Below are positions 21,201 through 34,576 of a stretch of DNA of 54,423 nucleotides, piece by piece. The position numbers were made by a program, and so were the translations under genes. The notes under the pieces were generated by a model. The model was given only the letters and a program-made list of their open reading frames with translations, had not been told where the DNA came from and made no database searches. Numbering within the stretch: position 1 is the first letter of the stretch; each line of letters starts with the position of its first letter. The stretch is from positions 67,459-121,881 of the forward strand of contig JH154348.1 of NCBI GenBank assembly GCA_000226015.1, read 5' to 3'. The stretch is from Mnemiopsis leidyi (lineage: Eukaryota; Ctenophora; Tentaculata; Lobata; Bolinopsidae).

Positions 21201-24200
21201 GTAGCTTATTACTGTTGGAGCCCTCTGAATTTATTACAGATATTTCTCGTTAATTGGAGATACACTATGAGAAAATCTTAATTCTAATTTGATGAAATGC
21301 ACGAATTCTTTTACCATGCCCAGATCATCCAATTTCCATTGTCATCAAGTGACTAAGAAGTAAGAATCAACTAGTTTTGTGTAATTGTGTGATAATGTCG
21401 GCATGCTTGTGCCTTTCAAGTGTAATTTATATGATTAATATAAACCCTTCAAGCTTGACAATTCATTCAAGCTGTAAAGTATAAAATTGCGAATCAGCAC
21501 TTAAAGGATTCTAACTAGGAATCCAATCATATTTGCTTTCTTACACCACACAGGTGCAAACTTCAAATCAAAATTGAAATTAAAATCCGTATATTATCAC
21601 ATATTATAAGGATTGTGAAACCAGAATCCAGATCTTTTCGTAATGGGTTGAATTGCCGGTAAATATTTTTGGTACTTTGGTATAGCTTAAATGCTACTTT
21701 CAAAGATTCCATAGCATGGGCCATGAGTCAAAATCTAAGAAAGACATTGCAGTAGCTCAGTATTACAGGAATCATCTTATCAAAATCTTTTATAATTTCA
21801 TGATCGCACAGATTTAGATTTACAACACAAACAATAACACTATTTTTGTTCAATTGTTCTTGTTCTTGTTCTTATTCTTGGTTTCTTCCTTTTTCGGTTT
21901 TGCTCTTTTTCTTTCATATCCCATAATTTAATAATTATTATTTTTCCTCTATCAGCCTGTAAAGCTTCCGGTTCACTTAAAGTTCGAACACATGTATATT
22001 GGAAACCGTGTGAGAGTAAAATTAGAAAGTAATCGGTTAGATGGGTAACTAGATAGACAATTGCAAGTAACTAGAATCTAGATAGACAATTTCATTAGTG
22101 GAGCCTCGTGTAAAGAATGTGTAGTAGAAATTAGCTGTTGTATTTTAACTGAACTGCATTATACTAGGTGCACCGACGAAAACTAAGAATATAATTTGAA
22201 AAACAGGTTTGTAGCCAATATCCCAACTTCCACCTGATCCAAATCCCGACGTTGGTAAGCAAGACCTCCTCTTCGACACCTCAAGCGTTTCTCTTTTTCT
22301 ATATCAAAATGTCAACTTTCTCTTCTTTATATGCCGTGTGCCAAAGTGCCGTCTCTCGTTCGTGGCTTCATATATATATCCTTCTTTTTACCTTAATGTA
22401 GTTTTTCTGATCTCTAACAACTCCCCTTCATTGCTTATCCAACAGCGGCAACTTTATTCTCGTATCTCTCTCCCAGATTCGAATATGGCGCTCGCTTCCT
22501 AGTCCAATTTACTGGGGGACGCCTTATAATAACAAATAATTTCAACGAGTGCACAGAAAAGTATGTTTGGGGAAGAGCAACGAATATTAAGAAATAATTT
22601 ATTCTCGATTTTCGAAATTGACTGGTCCTACCGTTAAGGCGTTAATCCCTGCCTGACAGTGTGAGTGAGTGGGATAGGCCAAGTAAATTTAAGAATTCAG
22701 TTACTTCGTGTGTTTGTTACCAGCTCACGTCCTGATTATCCCCTAGAACTTCCCATCATACCCAATGATAATGTCGATGGTCAAAAAGTTTCAAAAATGG
22801 ACCACAAATTTTTCCTCGAATCATAAATTCTGAAAAAAATATTGAGATCCGACTACCTGACTTAGACCAAGACAAATGGTAAAGAAAAACCGGGTCGCTT
22901 TAGTGCTTTATGTACTTTAAGTTTAAAAGCTTTTTCTGTTGTAAAATGGAATTATTTGAAATGTGACCTTTAACTATTCAGAATCATCTCCGGCCGCTGC
23001 TGCTGCTATTTACATAACATCTTGAAGTTGTTCATATTCTGTTTAACAGTCTGTTACCCCTTTAATTATGTTAACTTTTAACTACAACAAACTATGTCTG
23101 GGACCTCGCTACCTAGTTGTGGTTAATCAGAGTTATCCCACCAATGCATAAAATATTTGCCTTATTGCTGGAACTTAGGTCAACGGTAGCTGTAGCTGTA
23201 GAAATTTCGCTAATAGCATTTCAGCATTTCCATTAGAGATGTTGATCATACTCTATTTATAGTTGCATTGTCACTCGAATAGTCCTCCAAATTTAATACC
23301 TCATAGGCCCATTTTTGAGAATTTGAGAGGGCTTTACCCGAGCGGCTCTATTTAAGTGTAAGAAGATGCTATAAAAAATTCAAAATTTTGGGGAATTTCA
23401 GACGATGGTGACTTTAAAGATTATCTTTTTAATTTCTTAATTGCATTGATTGAATTGCATTAATTAAATTCTTAATTGTATTAATCAATTGATGTATTGA
23501 CATTGAATTTGACAATTATATACTGTAAATTGAAAGTCGAGTTGACAGATTCGGACAAAATAGAAGCCTGTTTTAATATTGGCGGCCTTTTAATAATCAC
23601 CCCTAAGCGTAATAGTCTTCAGTGCCCAAATCAGGGCAGAAAAGGATAAAAGGTAAACAAAAAAAATCGTGATTTCTACTAATATTTCCCACCTCGCCAT
23701 CTCCTTCAATGTATCAGATAACTTTTAAAAAGTTACAAATTCAACAGAAAAAGCTTATTCCGGTTGTAACTTGATTTATAACACAACATATTTTGCTTAT
23801 AGTTTAAGTCATCTGTTATTTTTCGAGCTTTTGCTCTGGAATTCTTAAAAATCTCATCCACGCTTAAAAAAGTAGAAAAGTCGGTCTCGTCTAGGAATGG
23901 TGTTTTAGAGCGTTTTATGGAATCCCAGGAGGTTCCACACTTGTGCAACTTAAATAAGAAACTGAGAGTGATGACCACTTGTATCAGTTTTTATTTGGAC
24001 CAGACTAAGATAAAACTTGAGGCTTGCGTACTCAACTCCAATGAAACGTACGTTTTCTACTTGACTCTACTTGCATGGATTGAGGGATTTATATCGGATT
24101 GAGCTCACCTATCTCCTTCGACCACTTCCTTTGATTTTTACATACCAGAACAACTTTAAAAGCAATATTCAATCTGACACCAAAATCTAAACGATTAAAC

Positions 24201-27200
24201 TATAACGATTATTCGAGATCGGAAAAATTGAGTTAAACTTCGATGGAAAAAGTTAAATGAAGATATAATCGAGTAAGGATATAATCGAGTAAAAATTGTG
24301 ACGTTTAACATTTAACGAAAATTTACCGAATAGTACCATTAAACAAAATGGCTGCGTGAATTCATCTTTGAATTATCAAGGATTCACCTCATACACATTA
24401 GACAGGATATTTATAGCATAATCATTCAATCAGGTACTAAACCAACAAGCAAAATCGTATATGACGGAAGAGTGAATAGAAACTAACACTGCCGAAAAGC
24501 AGTCGATTCACCGTCAGCGTGATTTCTAACCAAAGAGAGATTGACAAATAATAGAAAAGCGGTGCTAACACACGGTAAAAATTGATAACTAACTGGGTTA
24601 GGCCGCCAGATTGGTTTTTACCGTGGAAATTAACGAAAAAGCGTTTTGCTTCACTGAGCCGTTTTGGGAATCCGTTACAATGCCAGTCTTCAGGCCGGAC
24701 AAGCACCGACCGTCCTGCTGTGTCCACCAAGGTCGTATCGTGTCGGACAGACAAAATTATAGGCGAAAGCAAGGTATAAGCTCTACCCACGTTCTTTTTT
24801 GATATCAGAAATGTAAAAGGATGTGCTCATGTGTGTGCAGCGCTCTTCTATCTTCTAATCAAATTAACTGCTTCTCTCTAAATTTTTGACCAACGTATTT
24901 ATTTCATCTGCCACGAAGAAGATTGATAATCGCTCAAATAAATATTTTCCCTCAACTGAGGATTGAGTTTGATGATGCAAGCAAAAACATTTGAACGGAT
25001 TTAACGATATTTTATGTCAATTTTGGCATTTTGGAATTTTCAATCTAGTACGAGCTTTAATTAAACTTTCCGGGTACGACTAATGACTCAAATCATCGTA
25101 CATTGACGCATAAAATTGCCACAATAACTTCATCAGCTGTTTCTATCTGACGAGTTCCGCGAAATTTCTGACTGTTCTTGGGACACGAAATCTCACGAAA
25201 AAATCCACACACAACCAAACAACCAGGCCAGCTACGACACGAGCACACGGATAAGTAGGACCGATTGCGAAAGACTGGCAAAAATGGGAAACAAGAGTTA
25301 GCCGATGGGTTGAGCTCATTAATCCTTGCTGGATGCCTGCAGAGAACTGACGTAATCGAGCCAATTTCCTGACAAAGTGCTGAGCTCGGACTGAGCCGAA
25401 AAGGATGACACTGGTTGTGGCGAGACCAGTACATGGAGAATTGTACCGGCGGTACCTACTGCCTGCAACCCACCGCTCACTCAGTACATGACGATCCACA
25501 GTAAACCCTAAAGATAGCTACTTCCCAGCTAGTTCTCACTATAGTAGTGGGGTTTGTTTTAGGTGTTAGCTTTGTAGAGCCTCTCTAACGTTTAAAGTGA
25601 AGGTAAGATCACAATCAGAAGGTAAAGATGGACTGGGTGCACCGCTGCTATTTATGAATGTACGAACACGAGCACTTAATGGTCTTGATTATGAATCATT
25701 TTTCTATCGGTGTAACACGCTGCCTAAGTGCCAAATCTTGTTGATATAATTTATCAAGCTTGTTGTTAATATCGTGCCATAAGCTAAAAAAGTTCGAGGG
25801 GAAAGCTTTTTTCAAAAACTATCACCTTATCTTATGTAAAAATAATAATCTATATGCAAGTTCACAGTTCTCAACATTTGAAAGTTATATATTGATACAA
25901 AAGTTCCTCATTTCGTTTGGCCTCTGAAAACAACATGAACAAACTTAAAAAGCTATTCTTTATCTAAATTAATTCTCCTAAGATTAAAGCAAACCGTTAG
26001 ATAATGCCACCTAGGCACTTAAGCACTTTAACAACCGTACTACAAATTGACTAACCATACTCTACTACACTCGTTCAAGCAATTAACGCCAACTCTAAGG
26101 CTTGAACCGATAGTTCATTACGTCGACTAAACTGGGTGTATGGTGGTTTGAAAAGGTTCACTAACGGCATTCAGAGCTGTTAAGGTATCCACTCAACCGC
26201 ATGTCCAGTCAAATTGTTCTCGCTGTTGGAATTTTCTCTGAATTATCCATTAATTGTCGTCATAACCAAATTGCACAACTTATCGACGATTAAAGCTTAG
26301 CGTGACTCATTCTACTGGCTTAGGAATAACCGAATATAAAATGTGAATATGGCACGTTGTCAGTGGACCGCCCAAATTTATTGGCAGGAAGTTAAATTTT
26401 GTCCTTCTGCACATTGTGTTTTGATGTCGTCATCAACAATTAACGTCCGCGCTCTTTGAGAAGAATTCATCTGCCATCGTTTCTTGGGGCACTTTAACTT
26501 TCACTATGGGTCTCATAACTCTCCTCCTAGTCTTATTGCAGGGTGATAGTAAAGCGAGTTCTGGATTAAACTTTTTTTCTGATTCTCAGTGTAGGCGCCC
26601 TCTCTGGATTACGAAAACCATCAGACTCTTTTACTTAGACTTGCTGATATAATGTTGGTGGTCAGAAGAGAAACGCACAGATAATTAAGGCTTGAATTCT
26701 TCGTTTAATTACATCATTAGAGCCTCAATAAATGTATTTAATTTGTAGTGTTGAAATAGTTTAAAACTTGCTGATATAAATATGGCTCTTTGCCTTGTGT
26801 GATAAATTCTCTCATTAAATCGATCACAATCTTAGGCTGTAAAATTGCAACTTAAACAAAAACCCTCAGACTTGACCCTCAGACAGTACTATATAATACT
26901 GCAATTACTTTTCTTATGGTTTTAAATTTTTTCTTTTATTATTATCCTAATTGCAATTCCTTTATTATTATTCTCTGCAACTGGCTGTTTACTTTGAATT
27001 TTGACAGAGTCTGTTAATTGTTGTGATATTTGACAAATCAACAAAAGTAGATATGAATGATAACAGCAACTATAAAATTGTGACTTCAAATAAATTCGGT
27101 ACAGTGACATCATAAACACATATATAAGAATTGATCCTTTTCAGCTATCAGAATAGTGGTATGCCCCATATATAATTCAGTCATATGTAAATAGGCGATT

Positions 27201-27592
27201 TACAGAAATTTGCAAATAAGATCTTATCAGCCAATCCAGCATAGTATATATAGTCTTTTACTTAAAGTCCTTTGAAATCCGATCAGATGAAAATTCAATT
27301 TCAATAAAAGCTGTATTAATGTTTGTTTATAAAATTAAAAACTATCTCTAAGGCGAAAAATAAGGATTTTTGTGGACATGCACAGTTTTTTAGATTGTGG
27401 AGATATATAGTGCATAGTGAAGAAATATTATGCTCGTGATAACTTATCTTTATAAGTCATGTCTTATTGCAGAGTCATATCAGATCAGAAGATCCTTTCG
27501 GTTTTCTCTACCTCTGCAGATGCCTTGCAAGTTCTCTAGAACTTTATATACACACTCTATACATACACTCAAGCCACAGTTGGAATCATCTC
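15291..27592. other. 12.3-kb region without a recognised gene
   Basis: AT-rich. Scattered open frames of 60-118 codons occur (for example minus 25143-25499, which has only a GTG start). They show no family, no plausible exon chain and no conserved motif. A GC-rich patch lies at about 16930-17190, possibly promoter-proximal CpG sequence for the channel, but I see no specific element. Confidence 0.5.
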
Positions 27593-30381
27593 TTAATGAT
27601 CCTCCAAGACCGCATTAAAGTTACATCTAGAAGTGCACTGGTTGGAGGACCCCTCATTTCCGTTGACAACAGTGCTAACGGGGCCCATGGAGCTGCTGAG
27701 ACCTGGCGACTTGTGCGGAGTCAGGTGAGGGAGTCCTAGACATCTGCGGGCCTTGACCATGTAGACCGTTCGGAAGTTCTTGTTAAGAAGACCGTACAGG
27801 ATGGGGTTAATACTGGAGTTTGCTATAAGCAACCAGATCACTCCAAAAGCTAAACCCTGGCTCTTTGGTATCACGACTCCGGCACTCAGGATAATCCCGA
27901 TCAGGAACACTGGGAAGACACAAACCTGAAAAAGTTACAGGAAAATTAGAGATTTATTATTAATCGTTGAGATTAACTTACTGATACGCTAGTTTTGTAA
28001 GAGAGAGTTTTTGTAAGAGTAGAATAGAGTAAGAAGAAAATTTGAAAGAGCCAATCCTAAACCATGGATTCTACCCTGGTTTGAAGCCGCTTGCAACCGT
28101 AAAAATTTATTGTATTTTGAAAAAGTAAAAAGTCCTACCGAGAATAACTGTAAAGCGTATAAAAAAAATGAAAAAATTTTGCGATAAACATGTAACATTA
28201 GCTAAGGAAAAACATTATAAGAAGCTGTTCGTCAAATACCAAGACTGTTCCAAAAAACAGTGGCAAATAATCAACGGCCTTCTTAATAGGAGTAAAAAGT
28301 CTGCTGACCACATACGGCTCAAGGATACCGACGGCTCGATCATCAGCTCTGAAAAGGCGGTTGCTGACAGAATTCAACAGCTACTTCTCCAGCATCGCAG
28401 CCAATATNNNNNNNNNNNNNNNNNNNNNNNNNNNNNNNNNNNNNNNNNNNNNNNNNNNNNNNNNNNNNNNNNNNNNNNNNNNNNNNNNNNNNNNNNNNNN
28501 NNNNNNNNNNNNNNNNNNNNNNNNNNNNNNNNNNNNNNNNNNNNNNNNNNNNNNNNNNNNNNNNNNNNNNNNNNNNNNNNNNNNNNNNNNNNNNNNNNNN
28601 NNNNNNNNNNNNNNNNNNNNNNNNNNNNNNNNNNNNNNNNNNNNNNNNNNNNNNNNNNNNNNNNNNNNNNNNNNNNNNNNNNNNNNNNNNNNNNNNNNNN
28701 NNNNNNNNNNNNNNNNNNNNNNNNNNNNNNNNNNNNNNNNNNNNNNNNNNNNNNNNNNNNNNNNNNNNNNNNNNNNNNNNNNNNNNNNNNNNNNNNNNNN
28801 NNNNNNNNNNNNNNNNNNNNNNNNNNNNNNNNNTTCAGCATAACATTATTTCGTTTTTAATTGTTGTAATATAGTATTAGTGCTTACTGCGAAAATGATG
28901 ATGATCAGGAGAATTATCTTGGCGGTTCTCAGGTTCCCCCTGTGTCTCTTGCTCCTTGCCACGGCTCCAGTTCCACCCATTGAGCTTTTCAGAATAAAAT
29001 AATAGGTTGGGAAGATGATGATGATCGGGATGGGAAAAGTGGCAGAGACATAAAACTTGAAGTAGGAGGAACCTAGACCGCTTGCGCAGGTGTAGGACGA
29101 ATCAGAGAATTCGTACGAACTCCATCCAAAGAAGGGAGGGATTGACACACATGTGCTCCAAAGCTAAAAATGATATGTTTAGATATGATATTTAAATCAT
29201 TTTAAAAATGTTTTGACATTTTAGGTTAGGCATTTTTTCTATAATGGCGTGTATAAAAACCAATTATATTGACCAGGTCTAGTATTCAAGTAGCCGAAAT
29301 CCATTCATATCGCTTGATCATGCTTATAAATATTCGGATTATATATCGTAAATAGTTGCTGTGTTAAAGCATCCCACCTTGTTTTTGTTATCGAAAAATA
29401 ATCCTATTTTTTGACACAATTGCAGACTGAAAACAGCTCGAAGTGTATTAATTAATGAAATCATGACCATATGGCTCTGTATTGCCATTAACCAAAAAAT
29501 ACTCCAGTTCGATTAGCTTACCCAGATGGTGATAATACAGGCCCAACATCTTTGTCTTGTCATTATATCGGAGTACTTTACGGCATGGCACACCAGAAAG
29601 TATCTGTCTATACTGAAATTGTGGGATGCTCTTCAAACATCAACATGTTGCACTTAAGCAGCTTATATTCAATAAGTCGATTAAATCGGTTGTCAGCATG
29701 CTTAAGTAATCTAATTCTAAAAAGTTGTAGCGATATTTAACTCAGGTGACAGTTCTATTGCGTCTTCTAATATAACTTGAGTCACATTCAAGACAAACCT
29801 GGTCATGCCAAGAGTTACCATCCCTGCACAAATGGTGAGCTGGTCTATGAAACCACCCAACTGGCACATTGCATCTCCCAATATCCAGCGGCCTTTGAAG
29901 GCGATAGCTATAAAAGCCATCGGCATCGTATACAGACCCGTCATGAGGTTGGCGAAAGCCAAACTGGAATGCAAGGTAAGTCTAAATCAATGGATTTTGA
30001 GTTTATGCTGTTTTAATCTGATTTATTGATAATTTTCTTTAGACACTTTCAAAATTCCCCATTTTTATCCTTTCTCGCTTTATGTTTGGGACAATATTTA
30101 CGGTAACTATAAATATCTCAACTTTTTAAGCAATCTTAAGCAATCGATACTACAGGTGTTAGACAATATATATTTCCTGGAAACCAAAACAGAGTAGTAA
30201 GGATAAACCTGCCAATAAAGAGGTTGGAAGTGGTCCGGAGTTTGGGTTGGGTGTACATCGCGAAGAGCAGGGCTACATTCCCACATACTGCTATGACGAT
30301 GAGAATTGATATGAGGAACAGAACGAGAATCTGCCCAGAGTCGCTGAATTGGAAATTCGAGTCTTCTCCGCTACTCCCCAT
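27593..30381 (-). CDS. Class A (rhodopsin-like) GPCR, five exons
   Basis: Exons in transcript order: 30381-30209, 29963-29799, 29612-29522, 29163-28888, 27925-27593. They total 1,038 nt, 345 aa, with in-frame GT-AG joins. Exon 1 holds the extracellular N-terminus and TM1 with the GN motif (AVCGNVALLF). Exon 2 has TM2 (SLAFANLMTG, with Asn where Asp2.50 is usual), ECL1 (GRWILGDAMCQ) and TM3. The exon 2/3 join makes TLGMTSIDRYFLV, an intact DRY. Exon 4 has TM4-TM5 and the start of TM6 (RTAKIILL). Exon 5 has TM6 (VCVFPVF, lacking the CWxP Trp), TM7 NPILY and the tail. There is no Lys in TM7 at the retinal position, so it is not an opsin. The ligand is unknown; an amine- or melatonin-like alpha-group receptor is possible. 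Confidence 0.88.
28030..28407 (+). pseudogene. Non-LTR retrotransposon ORF2 fragment
   Basis: Plus-strand frames give PWFEAACNRKNLLYFEKV, then (after a frameshift at an A-run near 28150) YQDCSKKQWQIINGLLNRSK, IRLKDTDGSIISSEKAVADR and, in another frame, FNSYFSSIAAN. This is the usual region between endonuclease and reverse transcriptase of LINEs (KKTWKxINxLL...DxxGxxIxDxxxIAxxFNxYF). At least two frameshifts are present and the rest is hidden by the gap. It sits antisense in the last GPCR intron. Confidence 0.8.
28408..28833. other. Assembly gap (426 N)
   Basis: A run of N directly following a LINE fragment, consistent with an unresolved repeat inside the GPCR intron. Confidence 0.99.
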
Positions 30382-32649
30382 TCTTATCTAAAATAGTAAA
30401 ATGCAGATTAAAAGTTGTGTAATTGATCAAGTGGTAATTGAAATTGAATTTATTTTGCCTGGTTAAACTTAGGTATAATTCTGGGACAATTCTTATGACA
30501 ATTCTTTCACTAGTGAAATATAAATCTCGTGGAATGATGTTTTGAAGGGGAAAGAGAATAATTTGTCCTTGATCAGATACGGTTTAATGGACATGGTTAA
30601 GCAATAAACTTATGAGCTTCCTCAAAAGACAATCTAATCAAGGCACTAACTCTATAAAGACAAACGAAAAAAGTATCAATTTGTGATTTAATGATTGATC
30701 TTGCCACGTAAGCAATAGGCAACGAGTATTGGTTTCTGAGGGAGGATTAGTTGGTCCGCTTTTCCGGCTAAACCTTTTGTATAGATCGAGCCCGAGCTTC
30801 AATTCCAATGGCCTCACAAAGCTTCTTTGAAATTCTGCAGACTTATAATCTACTAGGCTATTAATATGGATAAAAGCTCAATATAAGCTGAGCTCTAGAT
30901 TCGCGATTTTTGATTATTGACTTTTAAATCTTGCAACGGTCAGTTTATATCAAGCTTTGATTAAAAGTCAATATCAACTTGACATAATCACAAATGTCAA
31001 GTATAACAGATCAAACAGCGACAAGAATTATTATAACTATTAGAAAGTCTCGAGGCTTTGGCCGGCAGATGGTTATCATATTTAGCCTAGCAATATTCCC
31101 TTTGCAACATATAGTTGGGAGTCTCTTATAACCATGTCTGTATTTGGTAAGGAGTCGGTTCAAGCTGTTTAGTCTCGAATTGGAATAGATATGATGACAA
31201 AGTTCAATATTCTGACAACTAAAAACGACGAGAAGTAGCTATAACAGTCAGCTTATTTTGTATTCTGAATGATCAAGCACACCATGAAAGACATTATTTA
31301 GTTATACTTTTCAGTACTCAAAATATCGACTAGACAATTTACCACTTTTTAAGTTGGATACTTAACTCGGCCTGCTATAGCAAAATCGACCGCCAGTGCT
31401 GACGGTTTATAATTGCGCCCTGTATGTCCTTGGAGATACCTACGGTTACCGGTAAGGCTGAGCTGCTAGTAGCTAGTTACTGCTATAACGAGAAATTGGA
31501 GGCATTTAGAGAAGAGTGACAGGTCTGTCCTGCCGCCAGCTGGAGTAGCCCAGTTAGTTCCACGTTTGAATCTCAGTAATAGTGGTGTCATATACTACTT
31601 TAACGTGTTCGAGAGACTAACTTGAGATAACTTTTATTTAATCCTCATATATTCGAATATCCTTCTGATCCGGTTGTGTAGCGTTAGATAGCGGAATCAT
31701 ATGTCTCGATATGTTAACAGGTAACAAAGATAACTTTGTCAGTGTCGATGATTATACCACGTACCTGTATCATGGATATGACGTTAAACACGGATTACAA
31801 GTCTCTGATCTACTACAGTACTCAGATTAAGATTTCAATTGTGAGACAGTGGTTGCAATATCGTTATTCTAAACCGTAAACACAGTGATAGTCTAGACCT
31901 TCAAATTGAAGATGTTCTAATAAATCATAAGGATTTAAAAGGTCTCACGGTTGAGGTTAGTTAATGTGATTGCAGCCTGGTATTACTTTTGAGGAATTTG
32001 TCCAACCAAAAAGCATGGCACTTTTAGTGTATCTATAAGGTTTAATTCCATTAAACATCGACAAAGTGTATACAGTTTTGCCTTTATCGGTCAATGTTAC
32101 TTTATACTAAGAAACAGAGATACTGAGAAGCAATTACAGCTCCGAACAGGACTCTGAGTAGCGCAAGATAGAAAAGCCAAAAGAAGAATTATCCTCTGTA
32201 ATATTACTTCTTGAAGAAGAGCACTTCCTATATCAGCTTCGGTATAAACTATCAACTATAAAGCTATTCCTTGGTAAGGGTAACATGCAGCAATCAACCT
32301 ATAAGAAGTTGCAGGATAGGACCAATCAAATTATCATTATCGAGAACGATTCCACGTGAAACGAAAAATTTGTACCCTTCCAATTATGAAGAATTATAAT
32401 AAAGAACAAACTGTAATTAATCTCGAATAGTTATCGTCCACTGTCATGTTAGTATGTTGTGCGCTTAACTCAAGTATATCGTTGACTTTAAACTCTTAGC
32501 AATCTAAGTAAACTATAGGAAAAAGCTAAGATTAAATGTAGGCAGAAATTGAAGTAAATTTTGAATATCTTATTTAGAAGATTGTCTCAGAATATGACCA
32601 CCATAAAAACAAACCATAAAACGTAAGATTGTTCGGAATATTTACTTAA
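30382..32649. other. Intergenic region upstream of the first GPCR
   Basis: AT-rich, no open frame of note. It should include the receptor promoter, but no TATA box or other element is convincing. Confidence 0.4.
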
Positions 32650-33039
32650 GAGGTCGTTCACATATATTTGTATGACGTCAGCAAATTTTTGGTAATTTTT
32701 ACCCCCCTCCCCCCGGTCCCCCTCCGTCTTCATTCGTCATCATGACGAGTCAGTGAAAACACAGTATTTCACCAAATTTGAAAACAGTCAGTGAAAACAC
32801 AGTATTTCACCAAATTTCTGAATCAGAAGTTTTACTTGTAAATTTTCCTTCTGATTTTGTAAAATTCTGATAAAAATTTTCAAAAGAAATCAAAAATTGT
32901 CAGAAAAAAATCCTATTAATCTTAAAAATTTTTGATGACATCATCACTGGCCAAACCCCGCTCCCCCCTCGTCATCAAGCGTCATCATTTGGAAACACGT
33001 CCTCCCCTCTAAGTGATGACGTCATATGTGAACGACCCC
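32650..33039. mobile_element. MITE, 390 bp, Harbinger-like ends
   Basis: Ends are inverted: GAGGTCGTTCACATAT at the left and the complement of GGGGTCGTTCACATAT at the right, each followed inward by ATGACGTCA-like sequence. Both outer flanks read TAA (32647-32649 and 33040-33042), a 3-bp direct repeat of the kind made by PIF/Harbinger transposases. There is no coding capacity. A 38-bp unit beginning CAGTGAAAAC is duplicated inside at 32751 and 32789, with C-rich tracts near both ends. Confidence 0.78.
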
Positions 33040-33042
33040 TAA

Positions 33043-34099
33043 ACAGTGGATGATAAACAGTCAACAGAATCATACTACCAAAGAATAATATACTAGAAAG
33101 GAGGTTGTTAAGACAGACGCCTTTAAAATGTGAATTTAAAAGATTGCTCTTAGTATCATCATGAAAATAAGAAGCTAAGTCTATATCTTTGCTAAGTTTA
33201 TTTGAACATCTCAGTCTTTATAGAAGTTCGACCCGTAGATCACGTGCTGCAGCTTTTCTCAAACAAAAACAGTTGCCTTTGTAGTCCAACCCTTTCAGAC
33301 AAGATGTTCTAGTAACTTCTCCAACTACAATCAAATCTTATACTTGATCTTCGTGGCTTGATTAATTTAAAAGCTTCGTAAACTATTAGTACTACGCTCT
33401 GAATCTGAGAAAACTAATTTAGTCAATAAAAAGTTTTATTCCACAGCCATGATGACTTATAGATGAGGCTACCGCTATGAACTTTCTTTTTCTTCGCGGA
33501 AATCAAATTCGCTCCGTTGAATTGGTTAATAGACCTGCAAATCGACCTCAACATTAGGCTAAACATGAATGAATTCAAACGAACGGGCGTCCTAAATGTG
33601 AAACTGTTGAATGTTGATGTGAATAAAGCATGGCCAGATATAAGTGGAGATACATATGCGTGATATGCGTGATATTTGCAGTTTGTCCAGGCTGATTAAT
33701 CAGTTGAAGCTGCTGAATTAAACCTCTCCAGTTAAACTCAGGTTGTGCAAAAAGCTATCACATTTATGATAAATGCGAACGGAGGCTGACAGAATTTCGA
33801 CAGAAAGTAAAAATGTATCTTCCATGTTTAATATATGCTTCGTATTGTTATAAACTATAAAGTTTCACATTGCCAGGCGCTCATGACAAGAATTGACAAA
33901 GTTAATTACCTATAGCGTTAATGTGTCAACTTCATTTTGCTTCAAAAGATGGCAGGCGAAACATAAGCCTATTGCTTAAAAGGGCTCAGCTAATGATTGA
34001 ATTCTCGACTATATTATAATGTGCGGTATAAAGGTGTTCCGTGCTTATGAACAAATCAAATACGCCAATGTTTGTGTTAAAACATCAGCTACATTTATC
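33043..34099. other. Intergenic, nothing recognised
   Basis: AT-rich single-copy-looking DNA without an open frame or a repeat visible in this window. Confidence 0.4.
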
Positions 34100-34576
34100 A
34101 ATTAAACTATGAAAATAAGACAACATTTTAAAATAAGACAAAATTTAAATTTTTCAGTCAATTAATACATATAGTATAATAAAGAAATATTTTCATTTAT
34201 TTCATTTAATTTATTCATATAAGATAAAGCATTTGGGGCTGGAGAGGAGTCAGTGACTGACGGACGACACTTGTTTTTGACTTAAGGAAGACCTAAACCG
34301 GCTCCAATCCATCCCCAAATTTGTCAAAAAAACAACAAATGTCAATACGAATTAAAAATTTAAACATTTCAGTGAGCAGGCTCTATCAGCAAATCGTAAT
34401 GAAGAGTTTTATCATGCTTAAACAAGGATAACAGTAAAATGGCGTGTTCATGTTTGATATCCGGCATTTGCTGGTACAGCCCCTCAAGTTGGGCAACTAC
34501 ATGTACTGGAAGAGGTTTAAGATATTGACCACTATTGGGGCAAGTTTTATAGCTGTGATGAAGTGGGAGCTTTGTT
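34100..34576 (-). repeat. Dispersed repeat copy A, with coding remnant
   Basis: Minus-strand sequence closely matches the plus strand of 42806-43257. It opens with a coding-like part (KTCPNSGQYLKPLPVHVVAQ, then HAILLLSLFKHDKTLHYDLL ending IEPAH-stop). A shared non-coding tail follows with AATAAA. This layout is that of the 3' end of a retrotransposed transcript or element. The source family is not recognised. Confidence 0.8.

Noticed and set aside
25093..25499. Overlapping minus-strand ORFs of 113 and 118 codons
   Set aside because: No family motif, the longer one has only a GTG start in its frame, no adjoining exons, and mixed composition.
29448..29636. Separate 62-codon protein
   Set aside because: It is the wrong frame over GPCR exon 3. 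The correct frame reads DRYFLVCHAV and splices in phase.
27593..30381. Opsin identity for either GPCR
   Set aside because: TM7 has no Lys at the retinal Schiff-base position (LLIANSSINPILY and LLGNSACNPILY).
31538..31577. tRNA or tRNA-derived SINE (TAGCCCAGTTAG and GTTTGAATC)
   Set aside because: A-box-like and B-box-like words are only about 20 nt apart and no cloverleaf can be drawn.
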